From the NCBI GenBank assembly GCA_016722465.1, contig JADKJC010000001.1:1742007-1806006 (forward strand): a stretch of 64,000 bases of DNA. Direction: 5' to 3'. The position numbers and the translations under genes are program-made. The notes below the pieces were generated by a model that had not been told where the DNA came from, did not search any database, and was given only the letters and a program-made list of their open reading frames with translations. This DNA comes from Chitinophagaceae bacterium (GTDB lineage: Bacteria; Bacteroidota; Bacteroidia; Chitinophagales; Chitinophagaceae). Shown one piece after another: positions 26,749 to 34,750 of this stretch (within the stretch, counting starts at the first letter, position 1; every line of letters begins with the position of its first letter).

Positions 26749-27882
26749 ATGGCCATTCAAAAAATAACCATACAGGAATTCATTCAACTGGCTAAAACAA
26801 ACCCGGTTTTTGATGTCCGCAGTCCGGGTGAGTACAACCATGCCCACATACCGGGTGCATACAGCCTTCCTTTGTTTACTGATGAAGAAAGAAAAGTAGT
26901 TGGTACAGCATACAAACAGCAAAGCCGCAAGGAAGCAATAAAAATTGGCCTTGATTATTTTGGTGTGAAGATGAAAACCATGGTGGAAGAAACGGAAGAC
27001 ATTGTTTCTCGTTTCTCGTTAAAGAGATTGAATGTACCAGTTCCCTCTTTAGGGGGCGGAGTGGGTATTCTTGTTCACTGCTGGAGGGGTGGCATGCGTA
27101 GCGCTGGTGTAGCCTGGTTGCTTGACCTCTATGGGTTTAAGGTATATACATTGGCCGGCGGATACAAAGCATATAGAAAATGGGTAAGAGATCAGTTTGA
27201 AAAAGCTTTTCAACTAAAAGTACTCGGTGGCTATACAGGTTCCGGTAAAACAATTGTGCTTCGCCAGTTGCAGGGATCAGGATTACCGGTTATTGACCTG
27301 GAAGCACTGGCCAATCATAAAGGCTCTGCTTTTGGTGCCCTGGGAGAAATTGCCCAACCAGCGCAGGAGATGTTTGAAAATTTATTAGCAGAATCATTGA
27401 CAGATGTTCGTTGGCCATTGGCCGGAAATTCAGAAGCCATAATCAATGATCAACGATCAACGAACAACGGTTTTCTTTGGATAGAAGATGAAAGCCAGCG
27501 CATTGGCAACCTGAAAATACCGGACAGTTTCTGGAAGCAAATGCGAAATAGTGAAATTGTTTTTCTTGACATCCCTTTTGAAGAAAGGCTCCGTTACCTT
27601 ACAGCAGAATATGGAAAATTTGAAAAGGAGAAACTGGTAAACGCTGTGATCAGGATACAAAAAAGGCTGGGTGGGCTGGATACTAAAAATGCGGTGAATT
27701 ATTTAATTGAAAATGATCATACAGCCTGTTTCCGCATCTTGCTGAATTATTACGATAAGTGGTATGCCAAAGGATTGTACAGCCGGGATAAAATTGACGA
27801 ATTACTAAATAAAGTACCTTACGCCAAAGTAGATGCAAAAGCGTTGACCGGCCTGTTGACCAAAAAAAAAACACCAGAATAA
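26749..27882 (+). CDS. selU: tRNA 2-selenouridine synthase SelU/MnmH
   Basis: About 377 residues from ATG at 26749; an in-frame TTG at 26725 is less likely. The N-terminal rhodanese domain has NPVFDVRSPGEYNHAHIPGAYSLP and the catalytic Cys in LVHCWRGGMRSAGVAWLLD. A P-loop follows (LGGYTGSGKTIVLRQL), then IEDESQRIGNLKIPDSFW. The enzyme replaces sulfur by selenium at the tRNA wobble 2-thiouridine using selenophosphate, fitting selD two genes on. Two stretches are unlike the family: about residues 91-110 just before VHCWRGG, encoded by a C/G palindrome, and about 230-246 before WIEDESQ, encoded by repeated ATCAACG units. Both keep the frame. Confidence 0.9.
   Translation: MAIQKITIQEFIQLAKTNPVFDVRSPGEYNHAHIPGAYSLPLFTDEERKVVGTAYKQQSRKEAIKIGLDYFGVKMKTMVEETEDIVSRFSLKRLNVPVPSLGGGVGILVHCWRGGMRSAGVAWLLDLYGFKVYTLAGGYKAYRKWVRDQFEKAFQLKVLGGYTGSGKTIVLRQLQGSGLPVIDLEALANHKGSAFGALGEIAQPAQEMFENLLAESLTDVRWPLAGNSEAIINDQRSTNNGFLWIEDESQRIGNLKIPDSFWKQMRNSEIVFLDIPFEERLRYLTAEYGKFEKEKLVNAVIRIQKRLGGLDTKNAVNYLIENDHTACFRILLNYYDKWYAKGLYSRDKIDELLNKVPYAKVDAKALTGLLTKKKTPE
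27050..27066. repeat. Intragenic palindromic element in selU (first insertion)
   Basis: TTCCCTCTTTAGGGGGCGG within a segment (about 27009-27070) that has no counterpart in the SelU family. It resembles the C/T-rich palindromes between genes elsewhere in the window and is read in frame. Confidence 0.5.
27441..27468. repeat. Low-complexity ATCAACG repeat inside selU (second insertion)
   Basis: Tandem ATCAATG, ATCAACG, ATCAACG, AACAAC units, the type of simple repeat seen between genes. Here it encodes IINDQRSTNN in frame. Confidence 0.5.
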
Positions 27883-27922
27883 AAAATGGCAGATATGCTT
27901 TAATAAAAATGAAATAACAGCA

Positions 27923-29278
27923 ATGAAAAGATATTGTAAATATTTATTGATGCTATGCTGGCTGTTGCCGGCAAAATTAAATGCACAGCAGCAGGATATT
28001 ACCGGCATGTGGTATGGAGAAATAACACTGATTGATTCAGAAACAGTCAATCTGCCTTATGAAATTGCCATCAGTGAAGAAAAAGGGAAACTGGTTGGCT
28101 ATTCAAGAATTGTTTTTCATGCCAATGGAAAAGATGAGGCCGGGGTGCAAAATATTACCATTAAATGGAAAGGCTACCAGATCATTATGGAAGATGAAGG
28201 TTTTATAGATCATAATTTTACTATCAATCCTACAAGGAGAGTAAAGAAAACAATGATTGTGGCACTTACAACCACCGATAAAGAAATGATACTGGAAGGT
28301 TCATGGACTACAAACCGAACCCGTATCTACAGGCCCTACAAAGGAGTTGTGCTGCTGAAAAGAAAAGTCGACTTTAAAAAATCAGAATTGTTTAAAAGCC
28401 TTGATACACTTAAGCTGGCAGATAAATTATCCTTTAAAGACAGGCCGCAAACGGAGCCTTTAGTAGCTGTGGTAACAGCGCCTGAAAAAAAGCCGGATCC
28501 AGCACCAGCTGCTCTAACAGAGCCTGACCCCGACCTGATCATTCCATCAATTGACAAAACAATGGCTGAGTTATTAGCGGCAATAAAAAAGCCACAACCA
28601 TCAACCGCTAAAATAGCTCCGCTGCCAAGGCAGAAGAAAATGCAGCTGGATGCATTGGCAAAATCAACAATGAAACCTGTGGTGAAGCCAGTGCCAGCAG
28701 CGCCAAAACCAGAACCCGTAGTGGCAGTTGCTCCTGCACCAAAGCCGGAGAAAAAACCAACAGCATCCGTACAGCCAAAGCCTGCAGTGCCGAAATCTGA
28801 ACCTATTGTCGCCAAGCCTGCACCAGATAAAAAACCCGAAGAGGTTGTTGTAAAAACACCGCCTAAACCTGCGCCACCACCTCTTGCAATCGTTGCACCA
28901 TCTGTTGTACAAGGTGCTGCTGAAATTGATAAACGGGTGACGAAATCAGACCAGGCATTTTATTTTGAATCGGATAGTTTATTGCTGACATTGTATGATA
29001 ATGGTGAAGTGGATGGTGATACGGTAACCGTACTGATGAATGGCAATGTAATTTTTTCAAAAGTAGGACTGAGTACAAAAGCCAACAGTAAAACAATATA
29101 CATTACACAAGCGATGGATTCTGTAAAACTGGTCATGTACGCCGAAAGCCTTGGCGAAATACCGCCAAACACAGGGTTACTGATTGTGAACGATGCAGAT
29201 AAAAGGTACGAAATACGTTTCAGTGCCGATTTAAAAACAAATGCTGCGATTGTATTGCGGAGAAAAAAGAATGAATAA
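27923..29278 (+). CDS. Secreted Pro/Lys-rich two-domain protein between selU and selD
   Basis: 451 residues. A signal peptide ends near LNAQQ (about residue 22). An N-terminal beta domain (ITGMWYGEITLIDSETVNLPYEIAIS...LEGSWTTNRTRIYRPYKGVVLLKR, about 25-150) is joined by a long linker (about 170-330) of repeated Pro, Lys, Ala and Glu to a C-terminal beta domain (DSLLLTLYDNGEVDGDTVTVLMNG, TIYITQAMDSVKLVMYAESLG). The C-terminal domain resembles those of secreted Chitinophagaceae proteins. Function not known. It sits between selU and selD with 40 bp and 3 bp gaps, so it may be co-transcribed by position only. Confidence 0.6.
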   Translation: MKRYCKYLLMLCWLLPAKLNAQQQDITGMWYGEITLIDSETVNLPYEIAISEEKGKLVGYSRIVFHANGKDEAGVQNITIKWKGYQIIMEDEGFIDHNFTINPTRRVKKTMIVALTTTDKEMILEGSWTTNRTRIYRPYKGVVLLKRKVDFKKSELFKSLDTLKLADKLSFKDRPQTEPLVAVVTAPEKKPDPAPAALTEPDPDLIIPSIDKTMAELLAAIKKPQPSTAKIAPLPRQKKMQLDALAKSTMKPVVKPVPAAPKPEPVVAVAPAPKPEKKPTASVQPKPAVPKSEPIVAKPAPDKKPEEVVVKTPPKPAPPPLAIVAPSVVQGAAEIDKRVTKSDQAFYFESDSLLLTLYDNGEVDGDTVTVLMNGNVIFSKVGLSTKANSKTIYITQAMDSVKLVMYAESLGEIPPNTGLLIVNDADKRYEIRFSADLKTNAAIVLRRKKNE

Positions 29279-29281
29279 CAA

Positions 29282-30343
29282 ATGACAGAGACAATAAATG
29301 CAACAGACATAAAACTTACGAAGTACTCTCATGGTGCAGGCTGCGGCTGTAAAATATCCCCCAAAGTGCTGGATGAAATTTTGGCCAGCAATTTTGCGAT
29401 GCCCGACAATGATAAATTGATTGTTGGCAATCACAGTAAAGATGATGCAGCGGTGTATGATATTGGCAACGGCAGCGCTTTAATATCCACCACCGATTTT
29501 TTTATGCCCATTGTGGATGATCCTTATGAGTTTGGCCGAATAGCATCTGCCAATGCCATCAGCGATGTATATGCAATGGGAGGAAAACCTGTTTTAGCGA
29601 TTGCTATTTTGGGGTGGCCTGTCAATGTATTGCCGGCATCCGTAGCACAAAAGGTAATTGAAGGCAGCAGGAGTATCTGTGCAGAAGCTGGTATTCCATT
29701 GGCCGGCGGACACAGTATTGATTCACCTGAACCAATTTTTGGATTGGCAGTAAACGGTTTTGTTGCTATTGAAAATATCAAACAGAATAACAAAGCGCAG
29801 GATGGAGACATATTATTTTTGACCAAACCATTGGGTGTTGGCATTTTAACTACCGCAGAAAAAAAAGGGATTTTAAAAGAGGAACATAAAGGTATTGCAG
29901 CAAAGCAAATGATGCAATTGAATAAAGTGGGGGAAGCTTTGGGCAAAGTAAAAGGCATAAATGCCATGACAGATGTTACCGGTTTTGCTTTATTGGGGCA
30001 TTTGGTTGAAATGGCCGAAGGCAGTGGAATGAGTGCTGTGATTGATTTTGAAAACATACCAACCATCATTGATGAGCTTCCATTTTATATTCAGCAGCAA
30101 TCAATCCCCGGGGGCACCAACCGGAACTGGGATAGCTATGGCGAAAAGATAGGCGCTATCAGTGATTACCAAAAAGCTATTTTAGCCGATCCACAAACCA
30201 GCGGTGGCCTATTGGTTGCGGTAGCCGCAGGAGCAGTGGATGAAGTGAAAAATATATTACTGCAAAATGGATTGGGAAAATGTATAACACCTGTTGGCAG
30301 GATTATATCCAAACAGGAAAAGGTGGTTACTATCAGTATTTAA
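29282..30343 (+). CDS. selD: Selenide, water dikinase SelD
   Basis: 353 residues. It makes selenophosphate from selenide and ATP. The N-terminal [17 protein letters not shown] carries Cys at the catalytic position rather than selenocysteine. AIRS-type motifs follow: [78 protein letters not shown] and [12 protein letters not shown]. Together with selU this gives the tRNA 2-selenouridine pathway. No selA, selB or tRNA-Sec is visible in the window. Confidence 0.94.
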   Translation: MTETINATDIKLTKYSHGAGCGCKISPKVLDEILASNFAMPDNDKLIVGNHSKDDAAVYDIGNGSALISTTDFFMPIVDDPYEFGRIASANAISDVYAMGGKPVLAIAILGWPVNVLPASVAQKVIEGSRSICAEAGIPLAGGHSIDSPEPIFGLAVNGFVAIENIKQNNKAQDGDILFLTKPLGVGILTTAEKKGILKEEHKGIAAKQMMQLNKVGEALGKVKGINAMTDVTGFALLGHLVEMAEGSGMSAVIDFENIPTIIDELPFYIQQQSIPGGTNRNWDSYGEKIGAISDYQKAILADPQTSGGLLVAVAAGAVDEVKNILLQNGLGKCITPVGRIISKQEKVVTISI

Positions 30344-30354
30344 ATCCATCAGCC

Positions 30355-30362
30355 TACTTTTG
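30355..30362 (+). promoter_or_regulatory. Candidate -7 box (TACTTTTG) directly before a start codon
   Basis: TAnnTTTG match only 5 bp before the ATG at 30368. Transcription starting about 6-7 bp after the box would begin at or near the ATG and give a leaderless message. No -33 element at the expected distance is obvious. Confidence 0.4.
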
Positions 30363-30367
30363 CAGCA

Positions 30368-31486
30368 ATGATCATTGCAGTTAATACCAGGATACTTTCC
30401 GGCGATACCCGGGCCGGCAAATTTTTATTGGATACCCTGGTAATTATTGCTGCAGGTAACCCGGCTCACCAATTTGTTTTTATTACAGAAAATGATCTTA
30501 CAACAATTCCCGTACTTGCCAATGTAAAAAAGATTGTAATAAAACAGCAAACCAACAGTTCACTGTTATGGAAGCTTTGGTATAATTATAAACTTCCATC
30601 CACCTTAAGAAAAGCAAGTGCAGATGTACTGCTCTCTGCCAACGGGGTTTGTTCCTTAAGAACCAAAGTGCCCCAATGCCTGATGGTAAATGACATCGAT
30701 TTTATTCATCACCCGGAATGGTATGATAAAAAATATTTGAGTTTTATCAGGTTAAATATTGCAGCCTGTTTACAAAAAGCCACTTCTATCATTACCTTAT
30801 CGGCTCATACAAAAAACGAGATCATTGGTAAATACAAAACCGGGGGATATAAAATTGCAACGGTTTATCCCGGCGCCAGTAACGGTTACCAACCAATCAA
30901 TTCTGAAGCAAGGGAAGCTATCAAGGAAAAATATGCTGATGGCAAAGAATATTTTTTATTCAATGGTGCCATTCATGCAAAGAGTAACCTGGTAAACCTG
31001 CTGAAGGCGTTTTCGATATTTAAGAAGCGGCAAAAAAGCAGTATGCACCTGATCATTGCAACAGCAACCATTCCTGAAAAAGATATTTTTATTGAAAGCC
31101 TGCGATTATACAAATACCGGAGTGAATTGAAAATATTGGCCGGCCTGGATGAAACAGAAATCCATCCAGTTACTGCAGCAGCTTATTCCTGCATTAACCT
31201 TTCACCATCCGGTGCTGATATTAATATTCTGCTGAATTCCATGCAATCAGCAGTGCCGGTGATTGCAGGAAACAATACTGCAGCCAAAGAAATATTGGGC
31301 GATGCTGCATTGTATGCTAATCCTTCTTCATTTGAAGCCATTGCAGAACAGCTGATGCTGCTGTATAAAGATGAAAACAAAAGAAATGAGTTGATAAAAA
31401 AAGGAATTGAACTGGCTTCAAAATATACTGCTGATAAAACTGCCCAACAACTCTGGCAAAAGATACTTGCTGCCGCATCGCAATGA
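30368..31486 (+). CDS. GT4-like glycosyltransferase with degenerate EX7E motif
   Basis: 372 residues. The fold is GT-B of the GT4 group: VNTRILSGDTRAGKF, the acceptor-domain end IITLSAHTKNEIIGKYKTGGYKIATVYPGAS, and the donor domain YFLFNGAIHAKSNLVNLLKAF...DAALYANPSSFEAIAEQLMLL. Family members carry E-G-F-G-L-P-x-x-E in the donor site; here the matching region reads SPSGADINILLNSMQSAVPVI, so both glutamates appear lost. Either the donor is bound differently or the protein is inactive. The sugar and acceptor are unknown; cytosolic. Confidence 0.75.
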   Translation: MIIAVNTRILSGDTRAGKFLLDTLVIIAAGNPAHQFVFITENDLTTIPVLANVKKIVIKQQTNSSLLWKLWYNYKLPSTLRKASADVLLSANGVCSLRTKVPQCLMVNDIDFIHHPEWYDKKYLSFIRLNIAACLQKATSIITLSAHTKNEIIGKYKTGGYKIATVYPGASNGYQPINSEAREAIKEKYADGKEYFLFNGAIHAKSNLVNLLKAFSIFKKRQKSSMHLIIATATIPEKDIFIESLRLYKYRSELKILAGLDETEIHPVTAAAYSCINLSPSGADINILLNSMQSAVPVIAGNNTAAKEILGDAALYANPSSFEAIAEQLMLLYKDENKRNELIKKGIELASKYTADKTAQQLWQKILAAASQ

Positions 31487-31503
31487 CAAAGCCATAAACT
31501 TGC

Positions 31504-31511
31504 TACATTTG
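31504..31511 (+). promoter_or_regulatory. Candidate -7 box (TACATTTG) before gldC
   Basis: TAnnTTTG match, 26 bp before the ATG of gldC. Confidence 0.4.
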
Positions 31512-31536
31512 CAGCCACAACAAGAACATTACAACT

Positions 31537-31881
31537 ATGATCAAATCTTCGATAAATATTGACATATTGCTGGACCAGCATAAAATTCCCCAGCAGATCA
31601 ACTGGAGCGCCAGCGACAGTGCTGCAGCAATGGAACAAAGAGCAAAAGCCATGTGCCTGGCATTTTGGGATGCCGCCGATAAAACAGCATTGCGGATTGA
31701 CCTCTGGACAAAAGACATGATGATGGACGAGATGGCTGATTTTTATTACCAGATGTTCATGACGATGGCGGATACCTTTAACAGGGCCACCCACCAGGAA
31801 GAACTGACAGCCGACATGAAAAAATTTGCTAAAGAATTTTTTGATAAATTCAGGGCAATACAATTGAAAGAACAGAAATAA
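31537..31881 (+). CDS. gldC: Gliding motility protein GldC
   Basis: 114 residues. The start SSINIDILLDQHKIPQQINWSASD and the signature KTALRIDLWTKDMMMDEMADFYYQMFMTMADTFNRAT match GldC, a small cytosolic protein associated with the gliding/type IX secretion machinery of Bacteroidota. Its exact role is not known. gldB, its usual neighbour in flavobacteria, is absent here. Confidence 0.8.
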   Translation: MIKSSINIDILLDQHKIPQQINWSASDSAAAMEQRAKAMCLAFWDAADKTALRIDLWTKDMMMDEMADFYYQMFMTMADTFNRATHQEELTADMKKFAKEFFDKFRAIQLKEQK

Positions 31882-31949
31882 GCAATACGAAAAGGCAGTA
31901 ATAAAATACGCCGGCATTCGTCATTCAACATTCATAAATAATAATTACT

Positions 31950-32402
31950 ATGGCTTTAGAAGAAAAAATAATGGCTGAAATGAAAGAAGCCATGAAAGCA
32001 AAGAACGAAGCAGCGCTTCGTGGATTAAGGGCTATTAAAGCAGAGATCATCAAAGCAAAAACAGATCCGGGAGCAGGAGGTGTAATTGATGAAGCTACCG
32101 AACAAAAGTTTTTGCAAAAGATGATGAAACAACGAAGGGACTCCCTGGAGATCTTTGAAAAGCAGGGTCGTGCCGACCTGGCTGTAAAAGAAAAAGAGGA
32201 AATGGAGATCATAGAAAAATTTTTACCTAAACAACTCGATGAAGCGTTGATTAAAGAAGTGGTTGCAAAAATTATTGCAGAAACCGGCGCTTCTTCACCT
32301 GCCGATATGGGCAAAGTGATGGGCGCTGCATCAAAGCAACTGGCAGGGCAGGCTGATGGAAAGACCATCAGTAATATTGTAAAAGAACTGCTGGGTAAAT
32401 AA
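31950..32402 (+). CDS. GatB/YqeY domain protein
   Basis: 150 residues. The YqeY family pattern is clear: LEEKIMAEMKEAMKAKNEAALRGLRAIKAEI, KMMKQRRDSLEIFEKQGRADLAVKEKEEMEIIEKFLPKQL and ADMGKVMGAASKQLAGQADGKTISNIVKELL. The domain is related to the tail of the tRNA amidotransferase subunit GatB and may bind tRNA. Cytosolic. It follows gldC by 68 bp. Confidence 0.92.
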   Translation: MALEEKIMAEMKEAMKAKNEAALRGLRAIKAEIIKAKTDPGAGGVIDEATEQKFLQKMMKQRRDSLEIFEKQGRADLAVKEKEEMEIIEKFLPKQLDEALIKEVVAKIIAETGASSPADMGKVMGAASKQLAGQADGKTISNIVKELLGK

Positions 32403-32448
32403 GCGTTTTATTCGCTTGCTGTTACATGAATTCCTCCGGCATAAATTC

Positions 32449-32468
32449 CTCCGGCATTTATGCCGGAG
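32449..32468. repeat. Palindrome between yqeY-like and cvpA genes
   Basis: CTCCGGCATTTATGCCGGAG, preceded by a direct repeat of ATTCCTCCGGCAT (32430-32442 and 32445-32457). No T-run follows on the plus strand, so terminator function is doubtful. It is another short palindrome of the intergenic repeat type. Confidence 0.5.
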
Positions 32469-32482
32469 ATAAATAAAAAAAA

Positions 32483-33019
32483 ATGATTGACATCATCTTT
32501 GCCATCCTCCTCATCATTGCGATTGTAAAAGGCATGCGAAAAGGCCTGGTGCTGGCATTGTTCTCCATCATTGCATTTATCATTGGCCTGGCAGCAGCAA
32601 TGAAATTATCAGCAGTAGTGGCGGAGTACCTGCAACGAAATGTTGCAGTACCTGGAAAGTGGTTGCCCTTTATATCATTCGCCATGGTATTTTTGGTAGT
32701 AGTGGTATTGGTAAACTGGGCAGGAAAGTTCATCGAAAAAAGTTTTGAAATGGCTTTTTTGGGGTGGGCCAATAAATTGACAGGGGCTGCTTTGTATGTT
32801 GTTTTGTACATCATCATTTTTAGTGTTTTTTTATTTTATGCAGAAAAAATCCATTTACTGCAGCCGGAAACATTTCAGCAATCTGCAACTTACCCATACA
32901 TCAGGCCATGGGGCCCGGTGGTGATAGATAATTTTGGAAAGATTATTCCTGTATTCAAAGATTCTTTTGCAAGCCTTACCAGTTTTTTTGCAGGCATATC
33001 AGATAAAATACAGCATTAA
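32483..33019 (+). CDS. CvpA family membrane protein
   Basis: 178 residues. Four hydrophobic helices: IIFAILLIIAIVKGMRKGLVLALFSIIAFIIGLAAAMKL (two), FISFAMVFLVVVVLVNWAGKF, and LTGAALYVVLYIIIFSVFLFYA. The GxxxG-like first pair is the colicin-V-production-protein signature. Inner membrane; role in E. coli linked to colicin V secretion and envelope integrity. Confidence 0.82.
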   Translation: MIDIIFAILLIIAIVKGMRKGLVLALFSIIAFIIGLAAAMKLSAVVAEYLQRNVAVPGKWLPFISFAMVFLVVVVLVNWAGKFIEKSFEMAFLGWANKLTGAALYVVLYIIIFSVFLFYAEKIHLLQPETFQQSATYPYIRPWGPVVIDNFGKIIPVFKDSFASLTSFFAGISDKIQH

Positions 33020-33152
33020 TTTCAGGTGTCATTTTATAAGGCAGCGAAGTACTTTAAAGAAATATGAAATTTTGAATTTTAAACGGCATAAATTTACCCC
33101 GATTGCTTATTTTAGCACACCGCTAAAGCACCGTTAATACACAGACAGAAGA

Positions 33153-33929
33153 ATGAACTACGAAATAAAACAAGACGGTAAATTCAAATATATAGAAGAG
33201 GGACAGGGAGAACCTTTGATGTTATTGCATGGTTTATTTGGGGCATTGAGCAATTTCATGGATCTGATAGAGCACTTTCGCAAAACGCATACGGTCATCG
33301 TTCCCATGCTGCCCTTGCTTGAACTTGACCTGCTGCATACATCGGTAGGGGGGCTGCAAAAATTCGTTCACAAATTTGTTGAACACCGTAATTACAATAA
33401 CATTCACTTATTGGGTAATTCACTGGGCGGGCATGTGGCACTGGTGCATATTTTAAAGCATCCGGAACGTATCAAAACCCTCATCCTTACCGGTAGTTCC
33501 GGCTTGTTTGAAAATGGCATGGGAGATACTTATCCAAAACGAGGTGATAAGGAATACATCCGAAAAAAAACAGCGTTAACTTTTTACGACCCCAAAATGG
33601 CTACAGAAGAGCTGGTGAATGAAGTATTTGAAATTACCAACAACCGCCTTAAGGTGATTAAAATAATTGCCCTCGCCAAAAGTGCTATCCGCAATAACCT
33701 GGGCGAAGAATTGAAAGAGATCAAACAACCCACTTGTTTAATCTGGGGAAACAATGACTCTATTACTCCACCATTTGTGGGCAAAGAATTTCAAAAGCTG
33801 ATTCCCCATAGCGAGCTCCATTTTATTGACAAATGCGGCCATGCACCCATGATGGAAGTGCCGGATGAGTTTAATGTGATACTGGATGCTTTTCTTGCAA
33901 AACAAAAAACACCTGCTGCAACGAATTAA
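33153..33929 (+). CDS. Alpha/beta hydrolase
   Basis: 258 residues. An oxyanion strand LMLLHGLFGALSNF, nucleophile elbow LGNSLGGHVAL (Ser), CLIWGNNDSITPP (Asp) and FIDKCGHAPMMEVPDEF (His) give a complete triad. A lid region lies between (about 120-195). Many esterases and peptidases share this layout; the substrate is unknown. Cytosolic. Confidence 0.87.
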   Translation: MNYEIKQDGKFKYIEEGQGEPLMLLHGLFGALSNFMDLIEHFRKTHTVIVPMLPLLELDLLHTSVGGLQKFVHKFVEHRNYNNIHLLGNSLGGHVALVHILKHPERIKTLILTGSSGLFENGMGDTYPKRGDKEYIRKKTALTFYDPKMATEELVNEVFEITNNRLKVIKIIALAKSAIRNNLGEELKEIKQPTCLIWGNNDSITPPFVGKEFQKLIPHSELHFIDKCGHAPMMEVPDEFNVILDAFLAKQKTPAATN

Positions 33930-34000
33930 CATTTTTTGTTGTCATCTCTTAGCGCTTTTTTCACAATATTGCGGCATAACAATCGTTCTAAAAAGTATCT

Positions 34001-34666
34001 ATGCTTACAACGGAGCTTATCAATAATAATATTCCCAGGCTAAAACTGCAGGATGGTGTTGCCAAGGCTCTGCAGTTAATCAGCGATTACAAGGTTACCC
34101 ACCTGCCTGTTGTATCGCCTGATGGTAAATACCTGGGATTGTTAAGTGAAGAAGATTTGCTGGATATTGAAGAAGAAAAAGGAAGCATACAATACTTTGA
34201 AGATTCATTTATCCAGGCTTCTGTTAAGGAAAACGAACATTTTCTGAATGCAGTTAATTGCAGCAACCGTTATGAAACTTCCGTAGTACCGGTTGTCAAT
34301 GAAGAGAAAGAACTGGTAGGGGCAATTACGGTAACTGACCTGTTGAAAGCTTTGGGTGAATTTTCCGGCGCCAACGAAATTGGCGGTATCATTGTAATGG
34401 AAATGGAACGCAGCCAGTTTGCCATTTCTGAAATCAGCCGCCTGGTGGAAAGTAATGATGCACATATACTGCATCTTAATACAACCGTACAGCCCGAAAC
34501 AGGGTTACTAACGGTGACCCTTCATTTAAATAAGAAAGAAATAGCTGCTATTGTAGCAACTTTTGAAAGGTATGAGTATGATGTTATTTACTTTTTTGGT
34601 GATGAGCAGTTTGAGAACGAGATACACAGCAACTACCGCCACTTAATGAACTATCTTGATATTTAA
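34001..34666 (+). CDS. CBS-domain protein
   Basis: 221 residues. Two CBS repeats in the N-terminal half: IPRLKLQDGVAKALQLISDYKVTHLPVVSPDGKYLGLLSEEDLL, and VKENEHFLNAVNCSNRYETSVVPVVNEEKELVGAITVTDLL. The rest (GGIIVMEMERSQFAISEISRLVESNDAHIL and onward) resembles an ACT-like regulatory fold. The protein may bind nucleotides and regulate a partner. It precedes the POTRA-barrel gene and nadK. Confidence 0.82.
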   Translation: MLTTELINNNIPRLKLQDGVAKALQLISDYKVTHLPVVSPDGKYLGLLSEEDLLDIEEEKGSIQYFEDSFIQASVKENEHFLNAVNCSNRYETSVVPVVNEEKELVGAITVTDLLKALGEFSGANEIGGIIVMEMERSQFAISEISRLVESNDAHILHLNTTVQPETGLLTVTLHLNKKEIAAIVATFERYEYDVIYFFGDEQFENEIHSNYRHLMNYLDI

Positions 34667-34710
34667 GATACCCCCATTCATCCATCTACTGTTTTTCTTT
34701 CCATATCATT

Positions 34711-34718
34711 TACATTTG
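34711..34718 (+). promoter_or_regulatory. Candidate -7 box (TACATTTG)
   Basis: TAnnTTTG match 33 bp before the ATG of the POTRA-barrel gene. Confidence 0.4.
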
Positions 34719-34750
34719 CAGGCCTGCATTCACGGGCATTTTGTTTATTC

